A stretch of 64,000 nucleotides of DNA from Chlorocebus sabaeus (GCF_047675955.1 NC_132929.1:34960421-35024420); one strand, 5' to 3'; counted from the first letter of the stretch, positions 21,441-33,345 are shown. Numbers and translations: made by a program. The notes: generated by a model from the sequence alone, not told the origin.

Positions 21441-21771
21441 ACACAAATAACTTAGCTCTTAACCTTAAGTAAAGCTTACCCTCCTCTGTGCCTCCCACAC
21501 TCACCCCTGGCTTCTTCCTGGGCAGGGATGAGTGAGACCAGAAGGAGTATATGAGCTGTGGACTACAAGAAAAAAAAACCACAGTGACTGAAGGAGAAGG
21601 AACTCTTAGTCCTTCCTGGTGACCCAGAGCCAACAGGAAAATGGGTTACTCATTAACCAGAGAAAAGTCCCACATCCTGTGTTTGAAAGAAACATTTTAA
21701 AAGTTAGAAAATGCGTTTGAACAATGTTGTATTTAAACCAAGCTCAAGCAACAGATGTTTCTTTCCTTTTC

Positions 21772-22071
21772 TTTGATACAGTGTCTCGCTTTGTTGGCTC
21801 TGTTGCCCAGGTTGTAGCTCAATGGCTGATCTCGGCTTACCGATCTTGGCTGAACTCTGCCTCCTGAGTTCAAGTGATTCTCCTGCCTCCGCCTCCTGAG
21901 TAGCTGGGATTACAGGCATGCGCCACCACACCCAGTTAATTTTTGTATTTTTAGTAGAGACAGGGTTTCACCATATTGGCCAGGCTGGTCTTGAACTCCT
22001 GGCCTCAAGTGATCCTTTTGCCTTGGCCTCCCAAAGTGCTGGGATTACAGAGGTGAGCCACCACGCCAGGC
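21772..22071 (-). mobile_element. Alu, antisense
   Basis: Antisense Alu carrying a small duplicated 'gatctcggct/gatcttggct' stretch near 21829-21852. 'cagatgtttcttt' occurs on both sides (21752-21764 and 22073-22085). Confidence 0.95.
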
Positions 22072-22085
22072 CCAGATGTTTCTTT

Positions 22086-22660
22086 AGTATAGATTTTATA
22101 CCAGGCTTTTCATTCGGCTTTTGAACATTATGTTGAAGTATATTAGCTTTTATAATTACTTTATTCTAAGATCTTGCCCTATGAATGAGTCCAAATATCA
22201 TAACCCACAGATCAGGGAGGGTTAGGACAACGCACAGAGCACAGGCTAGGATTTGCTTTGGGAACAGTCATTGGGGCAGAGGATGCCTGCTAGAGGGAAG
22301 GGCTGTCTCTTACGTATGGTTGCTGGGAGCCCAGGACTGGACTCAGAGGAGAAGCAAGATGAGTATCAGTCCATAGCAGAAACAAAGAGGTATATATGTA
22401 TCTTCCAATAGAGACCACTGGGGTTCCCACAAGAAAAGTTGACAAATAGTTCAGGTGGAAACATGAAGAGGGGAAGGAAATTACTCAGAGTATTGATCAG
22501 AGTGTATATAGTAGCCCTCAAACACAACAAACTAAGCACAGCTGCACCCACTTCTCCTTCAGAGCAGGGAAAAGACAAAAGTTTCAGAAACTTTCCATCC
22601 TCTCACCCTCATAGGTGTGAAATCATCTCCCTCCACCAGGAGGAAGAAAATAATTTAATT
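22086..22660. other. Non-Alu sequence, nothing recognised
   Basis: AT-rich, short frames only. Confidence 0.5.
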
Positions 22661-22940
22661 GGCCAGGTGCAGTGGCTCACGCCTGTAATCCCAGCACTTT
22701 GGGAGGCCGAGACGAAAGGATTGCTTAAGGCCAGGAGTTTGAGACCAGCCTGGCCAACGTGGTGAAACCCCATCTCTACTAAAAATACAGAAATTAGCCG
22801 GGCATGGCAGGCACCTGTAGTCCCAGCTGAGTCTGGGGGCTGAAGCAGGAGAGTCCCTTGAACGCAGGAGATGGAGGCTGCAGTGAGCCGAGAATGCACG
22901 ACAGCAATCCGTCTCAACAACAACAACAACAAAAATACTT
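22661..22940 (+). mobile_element. AluS-like
   Basis: Head 'ggccaggtgcagtggctcac'. The right arm has lost part of the 'cactccagcctgggc' region, and the tail is (CAA)n. Confidence 0.94.
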
Positions 22941-23505
22941 TAATCTTTGTCTTAAGTGAGTGCCCCGGGATGGAACCTGCTGCAGCCTTTACTTGAGTGG
23001 GCAGAAAAACAAACAACCAAAAAAAAAAAAAAAAAAAAAAAAACCGGGGGATGAGAGGCTATTACAGTTAAAAGGAAGGGGGAGAATGGGATAGAGTGAG
23101 GTGGGAGGGGCAGAGGGGAGAGGCCCCAAGGAGGGCTTGGATTTTGGGGGCTGTTGGCCCAGATCTGCATGTGGGTCCAGCTGCTTTGTTCCTCTGAGTG
23201 GGGAGATTGTGCTGTAGAGACAGTCCAGCATAGTGGACCGGGGGCTGGGACTCCTAAGTGGAAATCTGGGGGCTGGGACTCCTAAGATGGTGCAGTAAGG
23301 TTGCAAGTTTGGGGCAGTTTAGCGTTTATGATGGCACAGGAGGTCCGGGAGTTTTGTTGGGGAGAGAAACGACTTGTGAAACAGAAAAGACTTGCTGTAA
23401 AGCAGTTATTCATGAAGGAGAAGATTTCTTCAGTCAGAATTTATGTTGCTACCCTGCACGCTAGTTTTTGGATTAATCAAAAGACAGTTCCAAAGAACAG
23501 TGTTA
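22941..23505. other. Non-Alu sequence with a 25-base A-run
   Basis: The A-run at about 23020-23043 has no poly(A) signal just before it, so I do not call a retrocopy. 'ggggctgggactcctaag' is repeated at about 23242 and 23269. Confidence 0.5.
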
Positions 23506-23508
23506 CAA

Positions 23509-23800
23509 GCCGAGTGTGGTGGCTCGTGTCTGTAATCCCAACACTTTGGGAGACTGAGGCTTGTGGAGCTCTTGAGCCCAGGAGTTTAAGACTAGCCTAG
23601 ACAACATGGCAAAACCCTCTCTCTACAAAAATACAAGAATTTGCTGGGCGTGGTGGTATGCGTCTATAGTCCCAGCTATTTGGGAGGTTGAGGTGGGAGA
23701 ATCGCTTGAGTCCAGGAGGTTGAGGCTGCAGTGAACTGTGATCGCACCATTGCACTCCAGCCTGGGTGACCCTGTCTTGGAAAAAAAATTTTTTAAAAAA
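23509..23800 (+). mobile_element. Alu (S/J-like)
   Basis: Head 'gccgagtgtggtggctcg' and both arms. 'gtgttaca' flanks both sides (23500 and 23802). Confidence 0.93.
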
Positions 23801-23802
23801 GG

Positions 23803-24478
23803 TGTTACAGTGGGTCCCTCCCTGGACTGTCTCTGCTGCCATCTGCTATGGAGTGGCCTGAGGGAAACTGGGCATCAGGGTAGGAAGGCAGAGTGTTGCC
23901 TCAGGCCTTTCTGGGCTTTCCACTGTTGACATTAAAATTAGCCTTGAACTGGTTGAGAAAGTTCCTCCCTGAGCCCCTTTTCAAGGGGAAAGAAATCAAT
24001 CAAAAAATAAAAAGTAAGAAAAACCAAACACACGTACCTTGCGTTGTAAACATGCTACCTTAAGTGAAGGTGCAGATCAAGAGAGAGAAACCAGAGTTTT
24101 ACAGTTTTGTTATATGTGCAGCTCCCTTGGGAGCAACAGCACTCCACGCAAGGCCACTCAGGTGAAGCCCCGGGTCAGTCACGTGGCAAAGGGGGCGAGG
24201 GGGTGGCTGTGGAAATGAACCTTTCTTGTGGTCTCTGTGGGAGGCGGGGGAACATGGCTTACTACTGGCTAATTTGAATAATTTCACTGGGCTCTGGGAC
24301 ACAGGGGCTGTCCCTCGTTGTCTGGCACCTGGCCCAGGTCAGTTAGGTTGGGTGGGTAGTGTCCCAGAGTGTGAGGGCCCAGTCAGGGAGGTGGTTGAGG
24401 TGCGGACGTCACTGGCTGCCCAAGAAGAGGAACCGACCATCTCTAGCCAGGGCCTCAAAACTGGGTGGACAGTATTAA
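23803..24478. other. Non-Alu sequence, nothing recognised
   Basis: Fairly GC-rich at 24120-24460, but not a CpG island. No exon can be supported. Confidence 0.5.
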
Positions 24479-24521
<43 letters not shown>

Positions 24522-24522
24522 A
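24479..24522. repeat. (AC)n microsatellite
   Basis: An almost uninterrupted CA run with two imperfect steps. Confidence 0.97.
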
Positions 24523-24681
24523 CTACACACCCTGTGAACTGAGGAATTAATAGCTAATTTTCTTATTTTACGGGACATAATCTTGGGAAAATAGAAAAGT
24601 CTCTGTAGTGAAGCCTAAATTTGCAGAGTTCTAAGCCATTATCTGCTATTCCTTATTGTAGCATGCAAGAGCTCTTGTATT

Positions 24682-24811
24682 GGCCAGGCATAGTGGCTCA
24701 TGCATGCAATCCCAGCACTTTGCAAAGCAGTGGTGGGAGGATAGCTTGAGGCCAGAGTTTGAGACCAGCCTGGGCAGCATAGTGAGGCCCCTGTCTCTAA
24801 AAAAAAAAAAA
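24682..24811 (+). mobile_element. Free left Alu monomer (FLAM-like)
   Basis: A single Alu arm from 'ggccaggcatagtggctc' to 'gcccctgtctct', followed directly by an A tail, with no right arm. This is either an ancient monomer or a half Alu. Confidence 0.85.
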
Positions 24812-25008
24812 GAAGTCTTGTTTAAGCCATTGGTAGATGGCTGTTTTCATTTCCTCAGCAAACCTATTTGCTTGGGAAGCCACAGCCCACAGCTTCCTCC
24901 CAGGTGTTCTTAATCATCCTTGAGAAGGGAAAGATGAGGGCCAGGCTGCTATGAGGCTCTGGCAAGTAGAATGGTGGCTCTCCCAAAGACGTCCACATTC
25001 TAATTCTT

Positions 25009-25293
25009 TTTCGTTTTTTGGAGACAGAGTCTCACTCTCTCACCCAGGCTGGAGTGCAGTGGCGTGATCTCGGCTCACTGCAACCTCTATCTCCCACGTT
25101 CAAGGGATTCTCCTCCAGCCTCCTGAGTAGCTGGGATTACCATCATGCCCAGTTAATTTTTGTATTTTTAGCGAAGACAGGGTTTCGCCATGTTGGCCAG
25201 GCTCGTCTCGAGCTCCTGGCCTCAAGTGATCCGCCTGCCTTCCCGCCTTGGCCTCCCAAAGTGCTGGGATTATAGGTGTGAGCCACCACCTGA
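25009..25293 (-). mobile_element. Alu, antisense, in the MLT1 LTR
   Basis: Antisense Alu missing some bases around 'gctgggattaccatcatg'. 'ccacattctaattctt' is duplicated exactly at its two sides (about 24990 and 25295). Confidence 0.95.
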
Positions 25294-25336
25294 CCCACAT
25301 TCTAATTCTTGAAACTAGTGAATATGCTACTGTAGG

Positions 25337-25860
25337 AGAGGAAAGACTTCCCCTCCACTCTCTGAGGGTTTCATAGCTGAGCCCATGAAATGAAATGACA
25401 ACAAGCAGATTAACAGGAGAAAAGTTATACAAATGTATTATGTGCACGGGGCATCACAGGAAAGAAAAGGGAATACCCCCAAAACCAGAGGGATTTAGGA
25501 GCTTGTATGCCCTCTTCATAGGGGAGAATGGAGGATGTATGCAGGCAGTTTAGGAGAGAGTGATTTTGGAATAAAAACGAACAGGCCCTTCTCTGGGTGT
25601 GGTGTTGGCTTCTTGTTTTCTCTCCTGTGATGAGTTAATCTTCCCTGGCTGATGAAACTCCTGAGGAGGGGACTGGAGACAACTGAGTTCTTTATTGAGG
25701 ATCTGTATTTAGGCAGGTGGGGAGTTAAGAGAAAACCTCCCCTTGCATTTGCTCTCTTTCAAGTACCTCCAGCTCTAAGTAATCAATATACCAAATTGGT
25801 GTATTTGGGGATGGCATTTCCTGAACTCCTTCATTACCTGACATGGTACAAGGAAAAAAC
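25337..25860. mobile_element. Probable old solo LTR, family not assigned
   Basis: Begins near 'gtaggagaggaaagacttcc' in the middle of the MLT1 LTR and runs to 'gcatttcctgaactcc'. Passages such as 'caggagaaaagttatacaaa' are familiar from interspersed repeats, and the position inside another LTR argues for a separate insertion. I cannot name the family. Confidence 0.45.
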
Positions 25861-25867
25861 TTTTTTT

Positions 25868-26158
25868 GTTTTGTTTTGTTTTTTTTTTTTTTGAGAGTGA
25901 GTCTCACTCTGTCACCTAGGCTGGAGTACAGTGGCGGGATCTCGGCTCACTGCACGCTCCGCCTCCCAGGTTCACGCCATTCTCCTGCTTCAGCCTCCTG
26001 AGTAGCTGGGACTACAGGCATCCGCCACAATGTCTGTGTTTTTGGTAGAGACAGGGTTTCACCATATTAGCCAGGATGGTCTCAATCTCCTGACCTCACG
26101 ATCCGCCCTCCTCAGCCTCCCAAAGTTCTGGGATTACAGGCGTGAGCCACCGCGCAGC
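25868..26158 (-). mobile_element. AluY-like, antisense
   Basis: T-rich start, 'gagagtgagtctcactctg', and head complement 'gtgagccaccgcgcagcg'. About 20 bases around 'cccggctaatttt' are missing at 26030. Confidence 0.94.
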
Positions 26159-26160
26159 GT

Positions 26161-26476
26161 GTTTTTTTTTTTTGTTGTTGTTGTTGTTGTTTTTTTCGAG
26201 ACGAAATCTCGCTCTGTCTCCCAGAGTGGAGTGCAGTGGCACAATCTTGGCTCACTGCAATCTCCGCCTCCTGGGTTCAAACAATTCTCCTGCCTCAGCC
26301 TCCTGAGTAGCTGGGATTACAGGCATGTAACACCACACCTGGCTAATTTTGGTATTTTTAGTAGAGACGGGGGTTTCACTATGTTGGCCAGGCTGGTCTT
26401 GAACTCCTGACCTCTTGATCCGCTTGCCTTGACCTCCTAAAGTGCTGGGATTACAGGCGCGAGCCACCGCACCCAG
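26161..26476 (-). mobile_element. AluS-like, antisense
   Basis: Starts with T and (TTG)n, then 'cgagacgaaatctcgctctg', and ends 'gagccaccgcacccagc'. It directly follows the previous antisense Alu. Confidence 0.95.
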
Positions 26477-26724
26477 CAAAAGGAAATTAAGATTGCTAAT
26501 CAGCTGATCTTGAGATGGGGCCAATCTAATGAGTGCTTAAAAGTGGAACACAGAGGCAGAAGAGAGGATTGCAGAGATGCTATGTTGAAAGGACTTGATC
26601 TGCTGTTGCTGGCTTGAAGACGGCAAAAGGGGCCATGTGCCAAAGAATGCAGGCAGCCCCTAGAAACCGGCAGAGTCAAGGAAATGAAGCTTTTTCTAGA
26701 GCCTCTAAAAAGAATACAGCTCTG

Positions 26725-27022
26725 AGACCAGGCGTGGTGGCTCACACCTGTAATCCCAGCACTTTGGGAGGCCAAGATGGGCGGATCACAAGGTCAGGAG
26801 ATCGAGATCATCCTGGCTAACACAGTGAAACCCCATCTCTACTAACAATACAAAAAATTAGCCGGACGTGGTGACGGGCACCTGTGGTCCCAGCAACTCA
26901 GGAGGCTGAGGCAGGAGAATGGTGTGAACCCGGGAGGTGGAGCTTGCAGTGAGCCGAGATTGCGCCACTGCACTCCAGCCCGGACAAAAGAGCGAGACTC
27001 CGTCTCAAGAAAAAAAAAAAAA
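26725..27022 (+). mobile_element. AluY with perfect target-site duplication
   Basis: Low-divergence AluY inserted in the MLT1 LTR. 'aaaagaatacagctctg' flanks both ends exactly (ending at 26724 and 27040). Confidence 0.97.
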
Positions 27023-27140
27023 AAAAAGAATACAGCTCTGTATACATTTTGATTTTAGCCCAGTGAGGCCCATGTTAGACCTCTGACCTGCAGAACTGTA
27101 AGATAAGTTTGTGCTGTTTTAAGACACCACATTCATTATA

Positions 27141-28812
27141 TATATATAAAATATACATTTAAATGGCAGCAAAAAGAGTAGTCAGAGGCTAAGAGGAGTT
27201 AGCTGCCCTTGAACGATGGAAAGATTCCCCATTCAGAACCATTCTCCCATACCTCTTGCTACTAAAACCATTCAATATCAATGATTTGTTTTTAAGCAGA
27301 AATGAGCTGATTAAGGGATACTCAGTAGTTTACAGAATCTCTGGGAGGGTCACAGACTGGATTCTGGAGCACACAGCCAGGTACGATCCCTGAACATACC
27401 GTAGGGCTGCTCTTCTAAAACATTTAAACAAATCTGTTTGTATGTTTACTCTGGAAAGTTTCAAACCACAGAAAAATGGAAAGAGCACTGTAATGAACCC
27501 CCATATCTCCTGGACTTGGTTGGGTTTCCCTCAGAGAAGATCCTGAGAGAACCTGGGTACAGGACGTTTATCCGGGAGGCGATCCCAGAAAGCACAAGTG
27601 AAAGGGTGCAGGACGTGGGACAGGAAAGGAAAACACAGTAATAATATGTGCATTCCTGCGGCAGTCACCGCTGTGTGCAACCGGGGCTCCGTCCTGGGGA
27701 CCTTCTGGGAAACCAAGCACGATAAGCTTCCCAGTTGTCTCCCCAAAGGATGGGGAGACGGAGGCTTTTATCCACTGCCTCCTCTTCCCATTGGTTAAGA
27801 GTCAACCCTGAGAAAGTCAGCTGCCTCAGTTTCCAGGTTGTGCCTAACCAGTAGTATTGCACGCTTCCCTGTGCTGGAGAAAGACCTCTGGCAGAGAAGC
27901 GGTGAGATGCGTCATTTGAGGTGTCAAGTCTTCCCATGGCAAAAACTGTGAACCACAGCTGTGAGTGAACTCAAACAGGAGCTGAGGGGATGTGGGGTGG
28001 GGCATCAACATCATCTGCTACAATCCCTCCTAAGATTTACTGCTAACATCTTGCCTTCTCTTTCCCTCTTTCTTTCTCTATACGCCCACACATACGGCAA
28101 AGACATAGTATTCATCAGGTGCCAGGCACTGTGTCTCTATTCAACCTTTGAGTCTGCATAATGACCCAAGAAGCAGGTATCCCATATCTGTGATGCTTAG
28201 CGGTCACTGGAATCATTCCAAAGGGTGCTGGAACCAATCTATTTTCAAATATCATTATGCTAGAAATTACATTTTGTGCAACTATATGAACTTATGGTGA
28301 CAAATTTTAGATGCCAACCTAAAAATATACAGGGGGGTGCATAGTTTTTCAAAATTCTTTCTACGAGTAAGCAGCCAAACAGTTCCCCTCCTAGACTTGT
28401 GCTGTCGTGTCTGCATCTGGTGCTATGCCCAGAATCACTGAAGAGGGTGATGGGGGCTGGGGAAGGGGGAGACATGGGGAAAGAGCTAAGGCACTTCTGT
28501 GGTTGCCGTGAAAGAATCCTGGGAAATACATTTTTAAAAGAAAAACAAAATGAGGGATGCTATAGATAGAAAGTGAGTTCAGCTTGCCGAAGGTCCAGAT
28601 GGATGCGTGCTGAACACCCAGGCTGCGCTCTCCACGTTCTGATTCTGTCCCTCTCGGAGCCTGAGGATGCTGAGTTAGTGGTCACATGCTGTACCAAACT
28701 GTCGGCTCCCCTTTTATATTTACTTGGTTTTCTTAATGTTGCCTCCTCAACCTCTAAGTGTTCAACTTACTTTGTGATCAATGTAGCTATTAAAAAAAAA
28801 AAAAAGGTTTTC
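27141..28812. other. Repeat-poor stretch, no gene supported
   Basis: Frames reach about 100 codons without domains. A short antisense MIR-like piece ('caggtgccaggcactgtgtc') lies near 28115-28190. The region 27530-27960 could be an old LTR, but I cannot confirm it. Confidence 0.45.
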
Positions 28813-28813
28813 T

Positions 28814-29131
28814 GGCCGGGTGCAGTGGCTCACGCCTGTAATCCCAGCACTTTGGGAGGCCACAATGGACAGGTCACTTGAGGCCAGGAGTTCAAAACTA
28901 GCCTGGCCAACATGGTAAAACCCCGTCTCTACTAAAAATACAAAAAAAATTAGCCAGGCCTGATGGTGCACGCCTGTAATCTCAGCTACTCAGGAAGCTG
29001 AGGCAGGAAAATCACATGAACCCGGGAGGCAGAGGTTTCAGTGAGCCAAGATCGTGCCACTACACTCCAGTCTGGGCAACAGAGTGAGACTCCGTCTTCA
29101 AAATAAATATATAAATAAATAAAAATAAAAA
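28814..29131 (+). mobile_element. AluS-like
   Basis: Head 'ggccgggtgcagtggctcac', tail with AAAT steps. 'aaaaaaggtttt' lies on both sides. Confidence 0.96.
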
Positions 29132-29725
29132 AGGTTTTTTGTCTGACTTTATCAGGAAGACAAAGCTGATACTTTTTTCTCTTCCCGAGAACAAATACAG
29201 TAGCATTCGCTTCACAGTGCAAGCACATTGAGGGCATGATGTGAGCTGTGAGGTAGCTGTGAGGCTGTGATGAGAAATGAGCTATGGGGGCCGAGGCAAC
29301 AAACAGTGGCAACAGAAAAGCTACCTTATGTGGCGAAGAGGTGGTTTGGATGTAATTTATCTAACTGAGTTTTACAACCAATCAAGTTCATCAGCTGTAA
29401 CCCCACCTTTTCCTGTTTAGAAAACAACATTCTGTAATTTACAAGGGTAAGCTGGTTGGTTCCCTTGAATCCATTCTCCCCAAGAGTAGAGTAAGAAAAG
29501 TTAGAAAGGGTGTTAGAATCTGGTCTAATCAATAGCTTGGTCCAGGGTACAAAGGTGTTTCCAAGCTTGGTGCAATGTTCAGTTTAGTTCATGTATTCAG
29601 CTATTTTTTCCTCCCAATTTGTTGTTCATGTTACCCAGGCATGGTAGGAAAAACCCTAAAGGGTGACTTTTCTTGCGTGATTTCCTTTTCATATCTGGTA
29701 ACATGGGGGAAGAGCTTAGGCTTTG
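29132..29725. other. Non-Alu sequence, nothing recognised
   Basis: No exon, RNA or repeat that I can support. Confidence 0.5.
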
Positions 29726-29950
29726 AAGCCAGACAAGCATGTGTTTAAATCCAGGCTCATCACTTATTAGTTCTGAAGATGGATAGGTTATTTAAATTCT
29801 CTGAGCCCCAGTTTCCTTTTCTTCAGAATGGGGGTGATGTCTCCTCCTCATAGGACTGCTGTGAGGAATTAGCAAGGGCATGTGTGCAGACAGCCTAATC
29901 CACTGATATACAATTAATGATGACCAGTGTTAATATTGTCATCATTATCC
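29726..29950 (+). mobile_element. MIR, sense
   Basis: 'tgtttaaatccaggctcatc', 'gagccccagtttccttttc' and 'gactgctgtgaggaattag' follow the sense MIR order. Confidence 0.8.
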
Positions 29951-30603
29951 TTCTGATCTGTAATTTGATTTCTGAACAGACTGACTGTAGAAAAAAAATG
30001 TCTTACGTAGAAGACTGATTCAAATCTCTTGGCTGGTTTGATCATAAGTTGTAGAAATCAGAACTTGGTATTCTGGTTTTAAATCACTGCTAGTTGGTTA
30101 CTGAAATCATTTTATCAGTTTGATTATCCATAGGCCTAGGGTAAAGTCCTAAACACAGCAGGCATGACCATAACAATGATAATAATAACAGTAGTAAGGA
30201 ATAATTCGAATAACCCTTTAGTCTATAAAGCAATTGCAAAAACCATCTCATTTAACCGTATCATTAAAACCTATGATTTAACTGAAACAAATCCTGTTAT
30301 TCTTCTCATTTAGGGAAGTGGAAGGTAAAATACGAGATATTAAATAACTCTCACCTTTGTGCCTTTGCACTCCCTCTTTCCTCCCCAGAAACTTCCCTTA
30401 ATCTCTCTTCTATGCATGAAATTGAAACACATTCATCAAGGACCATTTAAATTTTCCTCTCCTCTTTTCATAGGAAAGAACTCATTCTTTTCTGACCTTC
30501 TATAATACTTGAAGTGCGAACCACATTATCTAGTACTTCATTACCCTCTCTTTCATTTCTTCCCAATGGTTTCCTGTTTTTGAAGTCTGTTAAAAAATCA
30601 ACA
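29951..30603. other. Non-Alu sequence, weak MIR trace
   Basis: AT-rich. 30170-30345 has an antisense MIR flavour ('aaccatctcatttaaccg') too weak to call on its own. Confidence 0.4.
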
Positions 30604-30912
30604 GGCTGGGCGCAGTGGCTCACACTTGTAATTCCAGCATTTTGGGAGGTCGAGGCGGGCAGATCACTTGAGGACAAGAGTTTGAGACCAGCCTGGCCAA
30701 CAAGGTGAAACCCTGTCTCTACTGAAAAATACAAAAATTATCCGAGCATGGTGGCGGATGCCTGTAATCCCAGCTACTTGGGAGACTGAGGCAGGAGAAT
30801 CGCTCGAGAATCGCTCCTGGAGCTGGTGCTTGCAGTGAGCTGAGATCATGCCACTGCACTCATGCCTGGGTGACAGAGCAAGACTCCATCTAAAAAACAA
30901 AAAACAAAGAAA
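30604..30912 (+). mobile_element. AluS-like with a small internal duplication
   Basis: Head 'ggctgggcgcagtggctcac'. 'gagaatcgctc' occurs twice in a row near 30796-30816 where the consensus has it once. The tail has AAAAC steps. Confidence 0.94.
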
Positions 30913-31749
30913 CCAAAAAACAACTACAGCTCTGCCCCTCTGGAGGGTAGGGAGCATGCAGCTGGAATGTATTTTGGGTCTTGCCACCTAGCCCCTTTCC
31001 CCTTCACACCCCCTAGCCCAGAGCTGGACTCAGAGCCAATTCCTCATGCATACTGGATTGACTCATAGAGAATTTACCTGAAATGATGGCTTAGAAAATC
31101 CATTGCAGGATAAAAATGGAGAATGACTCTTTAGGGACTGCCGTCTAAGAAGCAGGGCAAAAATGTTCCTGCTGGGAAATTAAAATTCAAGAAGCAAACA
31201 CAAGCGGGAAACACATCTCTTACATGCAGCTTCTAGCACTGATTCTGGCAGTCCCCATTATACCCTGGTAAGTTTAAGTGACTAGGACATGCCTTTAGTC
31301 AGTGTCCCCAGCTTATGCCACTGTGACCATAGGTAGGTGGGGACATCTTTTGTGGGTTCATGACATTGTTCTTCCTCTTGCAGTGATGAGAATTAACTTC
31401 ATTGTGTAACAAAATTAAACAACTCTTAACTAAGGGAAGCTAAATAGCAACTGATAGTTTTGGAGGCGCTTTCAAATTAGGACAGCTGAATCTAATGGAA
31501 AAACAAACACATTTTAAACCAAATACCAGTTGCATGTTGTTGCATACCAAATATCAGCCTAGAGATAATTTTTCCTTTTGTTTCTTCATTTTTATCACAT
31601 TTCTTCCCAATGCTTTATACGATTTATTGTATAATCCCAATGATTTTAATGACAGGGTTCCTACCCCCAGGATCACTCATCCAGTGACAAAGCCAAGGAA
31701 GGCTCTTGAAAACGGTGCTCTGCTGAGTTCTGGTGGGGCCACATTCTCT
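30913..31749. other. Non-Alu sequence, nothing recognised
   Basis: A 110-codon frame at 31495-31827 runs into the next repeat and has no domain; read as chance. Confidence 0.5.
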
Positions 31750-31920
31750 AGGCCAGTACTTCTCAGACTTAAATGTGCATACGAATCAGCAGGAGGTCTT
31801 GTTAAAATGCAGATTCTGATTCTGTAGACCTGGACTGGGGCCCTTGAACCCTGCATTCCTAACACAGTAGAGGGGCTTGTGTTCTTGTGCCCAGATCACA
31901 CTTTGAGGGGCAATGTTCTA
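31750..31920 (+). mobile_element. MER5A-like hAT DNA transposon
   Basis: 'cagtacttctcagacttaaa', 'ttgttaaaatgcagattctg' and 'cacactttgaggggcaatg' match the MER5A layout, with partly inverted ends. These are short non-autonomous hAT fossils. Confidence 0.8.
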
Positions 31921-32326
31921 GGTAGAATTGGAGCTCAGTGGAGCTTGACCTGAGAGCTTGACCAAAAATTCTTGTGTGGGAGTATATGTGGACCCCATCA
32001 CTGGAGGTCAGAAATGTCCTTAAGTCCATGATGGCCCTGCTTTAAAGGCAGGACAATCTGGGGAAGACCTTAGTTTCTGGAGGAAAATGGGCAGCTTGGC
32101 GTATAGCACGAGCATATATACTTCGGGCTGGGAGCTCTCCCTGGTGCTGCTTAAGACTTCCCCCATGTCTGCTTTCCTCACAGGAGCTTCTTCCGAATTT
32201 CTGTTATTTTGTCTACAATGTCAGTCTAAATCCTTACTTGTAACTGTGCTCTACTTTGCCACTGCTGCCTGGCTATACCTTGTATTTATTGCTGGCCTAT
32301 ACCTGGAGTCCTTGGTCCTTCTTCGG
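31921..32326. other. Non-Alu sequence, nothing recognised
   Basis: An 83-codon frame (32087-32338) is hydrophobic in places but has no family resemblance and ends in the duplicated segment that follows. Confidence 0.45.
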
Positions 32327-32715
32327 AAAAAGTATTGAAGTTTTAAAGCTCTTATCCTTGGGGACAGATTAAACCCTTAAACCTTTATCTATCCGTCTAT
32401 CTATTTTTTTTTTTTTTTTTTTTTTTGAGACGGAGTCTCGCTCTGTCGCCCAGGCTGGAGTGCAGTGGCCGGATCTCAGCTCACTGCAAGCTCCGCCTCC
32501 TGGGTTCACGCCATTCTCCTGCCTCAGCCTCCCAAGTAGCTGGGACTACAGGCGCCCGCCACCTCGCCCGGCTATTTTTTTTGTACTTTTTAGTAGAGAC
32601 GGGGTTTCACCGTGTTAGCCAGGATGGTCTCAATCTCCTGACCTCGTGATCCGCCCGTCTCGGCCTCCCAAAGTGCAGGGATTACAGGCTTGAGCCACCG
32701 CGCCCGGCCCTATCC

Positions 32716-32753
<38 letters not shown>

Positions 32754-32808
32754 AAAGTATTGAGGTTTTAAAGCTCTTATCCTTGGGGACAGATTAAACC
32801 CTCAAACC

Positions 32809-32859
<51 letters not shown>

Positions 32860-32862
32860 GTC
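32327..32862 (+). repeat. Local tandem duplication carrying a microsatellite, split by an AluY
   Basis: A segment starting 'aaaaagtattga' and containing 'agctcttatccttggggac' occurs at 32327-32402 and again at 32752-32820, differing at only a few bases. Each copy ends in CTAT/CT repeats: (CT)n at 32717-32750 after the first and (TATC)n at 32812-32860 after the second. The AluY sits in the repeat tail of copy one. Confidence 0.93.
32403..32709 (-). mobile_element. AluY of the Old World monkey type, antisense
   Basis: Carries the complements of the 'gatccggccactg' and 'ggctcaagcctg' variants. The target-site duplication 'ctatccgtct' is at 32389-32398 and 32710-32719. Confidence 0.95.
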
Positions 32863-33041
32863 ATCTCTCACCTATTTATATCCACTTTAATTTGATATTT
32901 TTGACCAGGAAAGGAAAAGAAAGTTCATAAGGCCATATCTTTTAAACAAAATAAGGCACATAACAGGTGTTCATTGTGTTTTTTTAATTGAGGTGAAATT
33001 TCACATAACATGAAATTAACCATTTTAAAGTGTTTTTAAGT

Positions 33042-33345
33042 GGACCAGGCACAGTGGGTCATGTCTGTAATCCCAGCACTTTGGGAGGCCAAGGCAGGAG
33101 GATTGCTTGAGTCCAGGAGTTCAAGAGTAGCCTGGTCAACATAGCGAGACCCTGTCTCCACACAAAATAAAAAAAATTAGCCAAGTATGGTGACACATGC
33201 TTGTAGTAGCAGCTTGTAGTACCCCTGAGATTGGGGTATCACTTGAGCCCAGGGGTTCAAGGCTGCAGTGATCTATGATCAGACCACTGCACCCCAGCCT
33301 GGGTGACAGAGTGAGACCTTGTCTCTAAAACAAATTAAAGATAAA
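33042..33345 (+). mobile_element. AluJ-like
   Basis: Old Alu with head 'ggaccaggcacagtgggtca' and a disordered middle of the right arm ('gtagtagcagcttgtagta'). Confidence 0.9.

Larger units (their letters stand above)
24955..27140 (+). mobile_element. MLT1-type LTR broken up by later insertions
   Basis: The left part, 24960-25335, has 'gaatggtggctctcccaaag' and 'actagtgaatatgctactg'. The right part, 26480-27135, has 'tgatcttgagatggggcc', 'ttgctggcttgaagacgg' and 'cagaactgtaagataagttt'. These are the two ends of one MaLR LTR. Inside it are an Alu, a possible second LTR, two antisense Alus and an AluY. Confidence 0.75.

Noticed and set aside
22941..23045. A-run at 23020 as a retrocopy tail
   Set aside because: No poly(A) signal in the preceding 40 bases and no matching duplication.
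32087..32338. 83-codon frame with hydrophobic stretches
   Set aside because: It overlaps the duplicated microsatellite segment and resembles no known membrane protein.
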